A DNA stretch of 64,000 bases from Dyadobacter arcticus (lineage in GTDB: Bacteria; Bacteroidota; Bacteroidia; Cytophagales; Spirosomataceae), in the NCBI RefSeq assembly GCF_011762185.1, contig NZ_JAASQJ010000004.1, forward strand, positions 434,001 through 498,000, written 5' to 3'. Position numbers and translations under genes: made by a program. Below the pieces are notes generated by a model that was given only the letters and a program-made list of their open reading frames with translations, was not told the origin of the DNA and ran no database searches. Below are positions 60,361 through 64,000 of this stretch, in pieces. Every line of letters starts with the position of its first letter. Within the stretch, counting starts at the first letter, position 1.

Positions 60361-61419
60361 ATGACGTTAGAACGCTTTATCCAGCTCTGGACTCATCGTT
60401 ACAAAAAATACTCACACATTTTTACAGCCCAACTTCTGGGTTATAAAGCCATCCTTCATTTCAGGAGTATCAAGGTCAATTTACGGAAAGGTCAGAAGCT
60501 GGTTGCAATTGTCCGTACAGAGCATTTTGGGGATATTATTGCATCAGAACCGATATCCAGGTACGTCCGGTCGTTGCACCCGGATGCGCACATTGTTTGG
60601 TTTGTAAAGCCTGCTTATCAAAGTTTGGTGGCTTTTAATCCATCTGTCGATGAAGTGTTTACTGAATTTTGCGTCACCCAAAGGCAGGTGATTTTTGAGG
60701 CCAAAATCTTTGATGACGTTATTGAACTGCAGTTTCGTAATAATAACCACTGCCCGGTCTGTGATGTTTATTACGAAAATCCGGTTGCACAATCCCGGAG
60801 CATTAATGTCGACAATTATTTCAATTTTGGCAATTTACTGGAAGTTTTTGCCCAGTCAGGCAACCTGATTCCCGCAAAAACAATTTTTCCGGCCGACGAC
60901 CAGCCCCGGCTTTATTTACAGGATGTGCATCGCGAAAAAGTGGATGCATTGCAATTGCATAAACGGTATGTTGTCCTGCATTGCCGTTCCAATTTTGCTC
61001 CAAAAGACTGGCCGACAGAACGCTGGGAACAATTGGTGGATTGGCTGGCCGAGAATTATGATTACGATATCATCGAAATCGGGCAGGAAAGTAATCTGCA
61101 TGTGACAACAAAGGCTTACAGGAATCTCTGCGGCCCCTTGTCTATTCTTGAAACCGCGGAAGTGATCCGTCGGGCCAGCTTTTTTATTGGATTAGACAGC
61201 GGCCCGTCCCATCTGGGTAATGCGACCGGAACATTCGGTGTGATATTAATGGGTTCTCTCAATGATTTCCCACATTATAATCCTTATTCAGGGAAATATG
61301 GGCGACAAGAAAACGCCATCTTTGTGCGCAAACATGGCGTTCCCTGCCGAGAACTTTCTTTTGAATTTGTGCAGGATAAGGTAGAGCAGGTTTTGAGCAG
61401 AGGATTTGAAATCGCTTGA
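60361..61419 (+). CDS. Family 9 glycosyltransferase (heptosyltransferase-like)
   Basis: A 352-residue GT9 protein: LVAIVRTEHFGDIIASEPIS near the N-terminus and FFIGLDSGPSHLGNATGTFGV at the C-terminal donor-binding side, typical of ADP-heptose:LPS heptosyltransferase-type folds. An internal stretch with HCPVCDVYYENP holds two close cysteines, unusual in the family. It likely adds a sugar to LPS or another surface glycan. The frame runs upstream to a TTG at 60262, but the ATG at 60361 is a better start. Confidence 0.85.
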   Translation: MTLERFIQLWTHRYKKYSHIFTAQLLGYKAILHFRSIKVNLRKGQKLVAIVRTEHFGDIIASEPISRYVRSLHPDAHIVWFVKPAYQSLVAFNPSVDEVFTEFCVTQRQVIFEAKIFDDVIELQFRNNNHCPVCDVYYENPVAQSRSINVDNYFNFGNLLEVFAQSGNLIPAKTIFPADDQPRLYLQDVHREKVDALQLHKRYVVLHCRSNFAPKDWPTERWEQLVDWLAENYDYDIIEIGQESNLHVTTKAYRNLCGPLSILETAEVIRRASFFIGLDSGPSHLGNATGTFGVILMGSLNDFPHYNPYSGKYGRQENAIFVRKHGVPCRELSFEFVQDKVEQVLSRGFEIA

Positions 61420-61428
61420 TAAAAAACA

Positions 61429-62091
61429 CTATCGAGAGCCGAAAATAGCACTTCCAACCCGTATAAGTGTACTGCCTTCTTCCATTGCGATTTCATAATC
61501 GCCGCTCATACCCATTGATAATTCCTTCATTTCTATGTGAGCGCTTTCATATTTTTTGAAAGATTCGAACAGGCCTTTTAATCCCTGGAATTCGGATCTG
61601 ATGATTTCATTGTTATCCGTATTGGAAGCCATACCCATCAAACCAACAATTTTTATATTTTCAAGTGACCCGAGTTCAGAGGAATTAAGGATTTCAATCG
61701 CTTCCTCTTCGGACAAGCCAAATTTCGTTTCCTCCCTTGCAATGTACATTTGCAGCAGGCAATCAATGGTACGGTTGTTTTTAATCGCTTCCTTATTGAT
61801 TTCTTTCAGCAATTTAATGCTGTCGACGGAATGTACCAGGGTTACAAATGTGGCAATGTATTTGACTTTATTAGTTTGTAGGTGGCCGATCATATGCCAC
61901 TCAATGTCTTTGGGAAGTACCTCTTGTTTAGAAACCATTTCCTGAACCTTATTTTCGCCAAACCGTTTGGAACCGGCGGAATAAGCTTCCAGCAATGCTT
62001 CTACCGGCTTGGTTTTTGTTACCGCAATCAGCTTGGTTTCCTGTTTTAATCCCTTTTCTAATAGGGCAATATTCTCGGATATTGAAGGCAT
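61429..62091 (-). CDS. yggS: YggS-family PLP homeostasis protein
   Basis: A 220-residue PLP-binding protein: KLIAVTKTKPVEALLEAY with the PLP lysine, RFGENKVQE, WHMIGHLQTNK, and SMGMSGDYEIAMEEGSTLIRVG (in part). It keeps free pyridoxal phosphate in balance and is not an amino-acid racemase. Convergent with the GT9 gene (9-bp gap). Confidence 0.95.
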   Translation of the reverse strand: MPSISENIALLEKGLKQETKLIAVTKTKPVEALLEAYSAGSKRFGENKVQEMVSKQEVLPKDIEWHMIGHLQTNKVKYIATFVTLVHSVDSIKLLKEINKEAIKNNRTIDCLLQMYIAREETKFGLSEEEAIEILNSSELGSLENIKIVGLMGMASNTDNNEIIRSEFQGLKGLFESFKKYESAHIEMKELSMGMSGDYEIAMEEGSTLIRVGSAIFGSR

Positions 62092-62231
62092 TGAGTGGTA
62101 CTAATTTTTTGATAATTAATCGATTAAAGTAATAATTTAACTATTAGCGGCTAGAATTAGATGTTAACATATTTCAAAATTGAAAAAAACATAGTTCTTT
62201 TACCAACTAAATAAAAAATTTAACCTTCTGT

Positions 62232-63173
62232 ATGGACTACAACCAGGAACAAAAACAAGACCGAAAGACACTGTTATGGGCAGCTTTGGCAGTTTTGCTA
62301 TTGCTGAATTTGGTGCTTGTATACTTTATATATCATGAAAAACAGGAGAATCTCGCGAAGGACGAGATTATAACTGCAAAAACAGAAGAGGTTTTATCCA
62401 TCAAAACCAAACTTGATTCCATCTCCGTTGAACTGGACATTAAGATAGCTGAAATTCAGAAACTGGGTGGAAGCGTCGACTCACTGGTTGCCTTGAAGGC
62501 GGAACTGGAAAAGGACAAGCAGGAACTAAAGAATGCAAGTACTTATTCGGCAGCCAATTACAATAAAAAGATTAAATCTTACGAATCGGTATTATCCGAG
62601 AAAGACGGAGAAATTTCCAGGCTTCGTGAAGAATTGGGCGTGGCAACTACAAAAAATGAGGAGCTTAACCAAAAAGTGACCGGTCTGGAAAATGAAAGGC
62701 AGCAGTTGGCTGATTCTGTCACCAATTATTCGGTACAGAATAAAGAGCTGAGTGAGAAAGTAAACATTGCTTCCGCGCTGAGAGCCGAAAGCCTCTCTGT
62801 CAATGCTGTATCTGCGAAAGGCAAGGAGCGTGAGGGGGGGAAATATAAGGCTAAACGCATTGACAAGCTGCGCGTGAATTTTAAATTAGGTGAGAACGCA
62901 GTGGCGAAACAAAATGAAAAGGAGATTTTCCTTCGCATTCTCGATCCGGATGGAGCAGTTCTCTCTGATATGGCTACGGGTTCCGGTTCGTTTATATTGA
63001 ATGGCAAGGAAATGATTTACAGCTCCAAGCAAACGGTAAGTTTCACAAATACCCAACAATCCGTTGACATTTTTTACGGCCGCGGCGGCATCCCGTTGAA
63101 GGATGGAAAATATGCGATCGAAGTTTACAGCGAAGGTTTCAAAATAGGGCAGGGAGATTTCACGGTGAAATGA
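62232..63173 (+). CDS. Membrane-anchored coiled-coil protein
   Basis: A 313-residue protein: short N-terminal cytoplasmic part, one membrane helix (LLWAALAVLLLLNLVLVYFI), a long coiled coil from about 35 to 185, and a C-terminal beta-rich domain (DKLRVNFKLGENAVAKQNEK ... YAIEVYSEGFKIGQGDFTVK). I do not recognise a named family; similar proteins occur upstream of ribosomal genes in Bacteroidota. It is followed by a terminator that overlaps the rpsF promoter. Confidence 0.8.
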   Translation: MDYNQEQKQDRKTLLWAALAVLLLLNLVLVYFIYHEKQENLAKDEIITAKTEEVLSIKTKLDSISVELDIKIAEIQKLGGSVDSLVALKAELEKDKQELKNASTYSAANYNKKIKSYESVLSEKDGEISRLREELGVATTKNEELNQKVTGLENERQQLADSVTNYSVQNKELSEKVNIASALRAESLSVNAVSAKGKEREGGKYKAKRIDKLRVNFKLGENAVAKQNEKEIFLRILDPDGAVLSDMATGSGSFILNGKEMIYSSKQTVSFTNTQQSVDIFYGRGGIPLKDGKYAIEVYSEGFKIGQGDFTVK

Positions 63174-63205
63174 TGTTTTGGCTGAATAACTTATAGTTAT
63201 GTCTG

Positions 63206-63243
63206 AATACGGCTTGGAATTTTAAATTTCAAGCCGTATTTTT
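63206..63243 (+). terminator. Terminator overlapping the rpsF promoter
   Basis: Stem AATACGGCTTG (63206-63216) with CAAGCCGTATT (63230-63240), 11 perfect pairs, followed by TTT. The T-run is shared with the -7 box of the next promoter. Confidence 0.85.
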
Positions 63244-63244
63244 G
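63214..63244 (+). promoter_or_regulatory. rpsF operon promoter
   Basis: TTG at 63214-63216, 20-bp spacer and TATTTTTG at 63237-63244 match the Bacteroidota housekeeping consensus (TTG and TAnnTTTG). The promoter sits inside the terminator hairpin of the upstream gene. A 5' leader of about 60 nt precedes rpsF. Confidence 0.8.
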
Positions 63245-63309
63245 CACCCTCATTTTGGTAGTTATGCCGATATGAGGGTTTTACATTTTAATAATTAATC
63301 AATTACCGT

Positions 63310-63690
63310 ATGTCTAAGCAATATGAAACGGTGTTCATTCTAACTCCCATTTTGTCTGAGGCCCAGGCAAAGGACGCCGTTGAAAAATTCACTACACTCC
63401 TCACCTCCAATGGTGCTGTGATTGTACATGAAGAAAATTGGGGATTGCGCAAGCTGGCCTACCCCATCCAAAAGAAAAATTCAGGTTTCTATCATGTAGT
63501 GGAGTACACTACAACCGAAGGAAACGTGGTTGATGTTTTGGAGACCGAATTCCGTCGTGATGAGCGCATTTTGCGTTTTATGACTATCGTCCTGGATAAG
63601 CATTCGATTGCTTACAACGAAAAGAAACGTAAAGGACTGGTAGGAAGAAAGAGAGAAGAATCTACCGAATCTAAAACCGAAAACGCATAA
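63310..63690 (+). CDS. rpsF: Ribosomal protein S6
   Basis: A 126-residue bS6: KQYETVFILTPILSEAQAKD start, ENWGLRKLAYPIQKKNSGFY in the middle, and a charged C-terminal tail (KREESTESKTENA). Binds S18 and 16S rRNA in the small subunit platform. First gene of an rpsF-rpsR-rplI operon; the next gene starts 3 bp downstream. Confidence 0.97.
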   Translation: MSKQYETVFILTPILSEAQAKDAVEKFTTLLTSNGAVIVHEENWGLRKLAYPIQKKNSGFYHVVEYTTTEGNVVDVLETEFRRDERILRFMTIVLDKHSIAYNEKKRKGLVGRKREESTESKTENA

Positions 63691-63693
63691 GCT

Positions 63694-63945
63694 ATGTCAC
63701 TCGTAAACGAACCGGTTGAAAAGAACATTAACCGCAAAAAGTATTGCCGTTTTAAGAAAGCAGGCATTAAATACATCGACTATAAGAATCCTGACTTTTT
63801 GTTGAAACTGATCAACGAGCAAGGAAAGATCCTTCCACGTCGCTTGACAGGAACCAGCCTGAAATATCAGCGCAAAGTATCCCAGGCTATTAAAAGAGCA
63901 CGTCATCTGGCGCTATTGCCATTTGTTGCTGATCAATTGAAATAA
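63694..63945 (+). CDS. rpsR: Ribosomal protein S18
   Basis: An 83-residue bS18: KKYCRFKKAGIKYIDYKNPD, then ILPRRLTGTSLKYQRKVSQA and RARHLALLPF. Small-subunit protein, partner of S6. One Cys in the N-terminal motif (Cys18); the C+ form has several. Confidence 0.97.
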   Translation: MSLVNEPVEKNINRKKYCRFKKAGIKYIDYKNPDFLLKLINEQGKILPRRLTGTSLKYQRKVSQAIKRARHLALLPFVADQLK

Positions 63946-63966
63946 TAAAGAAAGAGCTACAGAACA

Positions 63967-64000
63967 ATGGAAATCATACTTTTAACTGACATAGCAGGAG
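63967..64000 (+). CDS. rplI: Ribosomal protein L9 (partial, cut by window end)
   Basis: The first codons read MEIILLTDIAG, the usual start of bL9. Its place 21 bp after rpsR supports this. Only 34 bases are in the window. Confidence 0.85.
   Translation, partial: MEIILLTDIAG

Overview
This window looks like chromosome of a Cytophagales bacterium (Bacteroidota), probably Dyadobacter or a close relative. This is inferred from the gene families; no species marker is present. The support is: SusC/SusD transport genes, type IX secretion C-terminal domains, Bacteroidota promoters of the form TTG-N20-TAnnTTTG (upstream of rpsF and of a TetR gene), weak Shine-Dalgarno sites, and a zeaxanthin-type carotenoid cluster. 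No tRNA, rRNA, CRISPR array, prophage or intact insertion sequence was seen.

Layout. 1-10.8 kb: mixed accessory genes (ankyrin protein, GH95-like hydrolase, HxlR/DoxX pair, DUF899, Thr-rich secreted protein, M1 peptidase with a sorting domain, ThuA-like protein). 10.97-28.2 kb: a long same-strand sulfatase locus. It starts with a promoter/operator, then a 33-codon leader ORF ending in Cys-Cys-Arg-Cys-Cys, a periplasmic binding protein, SusC, SusD and seven sulfatases, with no glycoside hydrolase. 28.7-31.8 kb: a second sulfur unit with nearly the same promoter/operator (23 of 25 bases), followed by a SAM-I-type riboswitch, a secreted TlpA-like thioredoxin, a cysteine desulfurase and an ACT-like small protein. 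The two units look like one sulfur-responsive regulon that uses three kinds of control: a shared operator, a cysteine-codon leader and a SAM riboswitch.

31.8-34.6 kb: EamA exporter with a divergent-side Lrp regulator, then a GH26 mannanase. 34.6-38.4 kb: a compact plus-strand operon whose first gene fuses a UbiA-type membrane prenyltransferase to a type III polyketide synthase, followed by a methyltransferase and an FAD oxidoreductase. It probably makes a prenylated or alkylated phenolic/quinone lipid. It meets, tail to tail, a minus-strand carotenoid operon (carH-type regulator, crtI, crtB, idi, crtZ, lycopene cyclase; 38.4-43.4 kb). The first gene of that operon is a B12-dependent photoreceptor-type repressor. 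A LexA-like S24 regulator is divergent from it.

44.7-64 kb: choice-of-anchor A secreted protein, GT2 and flippase-like membrane protein, ruvC (start codon overlapping the divergent flippase start), a TetR-TolC-EmrA-EmrB efflux operon, an RqcH-like NFACT protein, the PBP2-RodA elongasome pair, DUF423, GT9, YggS, a coiled-coil membrane protein, and the rpsF-rpsR-rplI ribosomal operon, which runs off the end. Intergenic repeats (REP-like hairpins, 10-bp and 14-bp tandem repeats) occur in the sulfatase and efflux loci.
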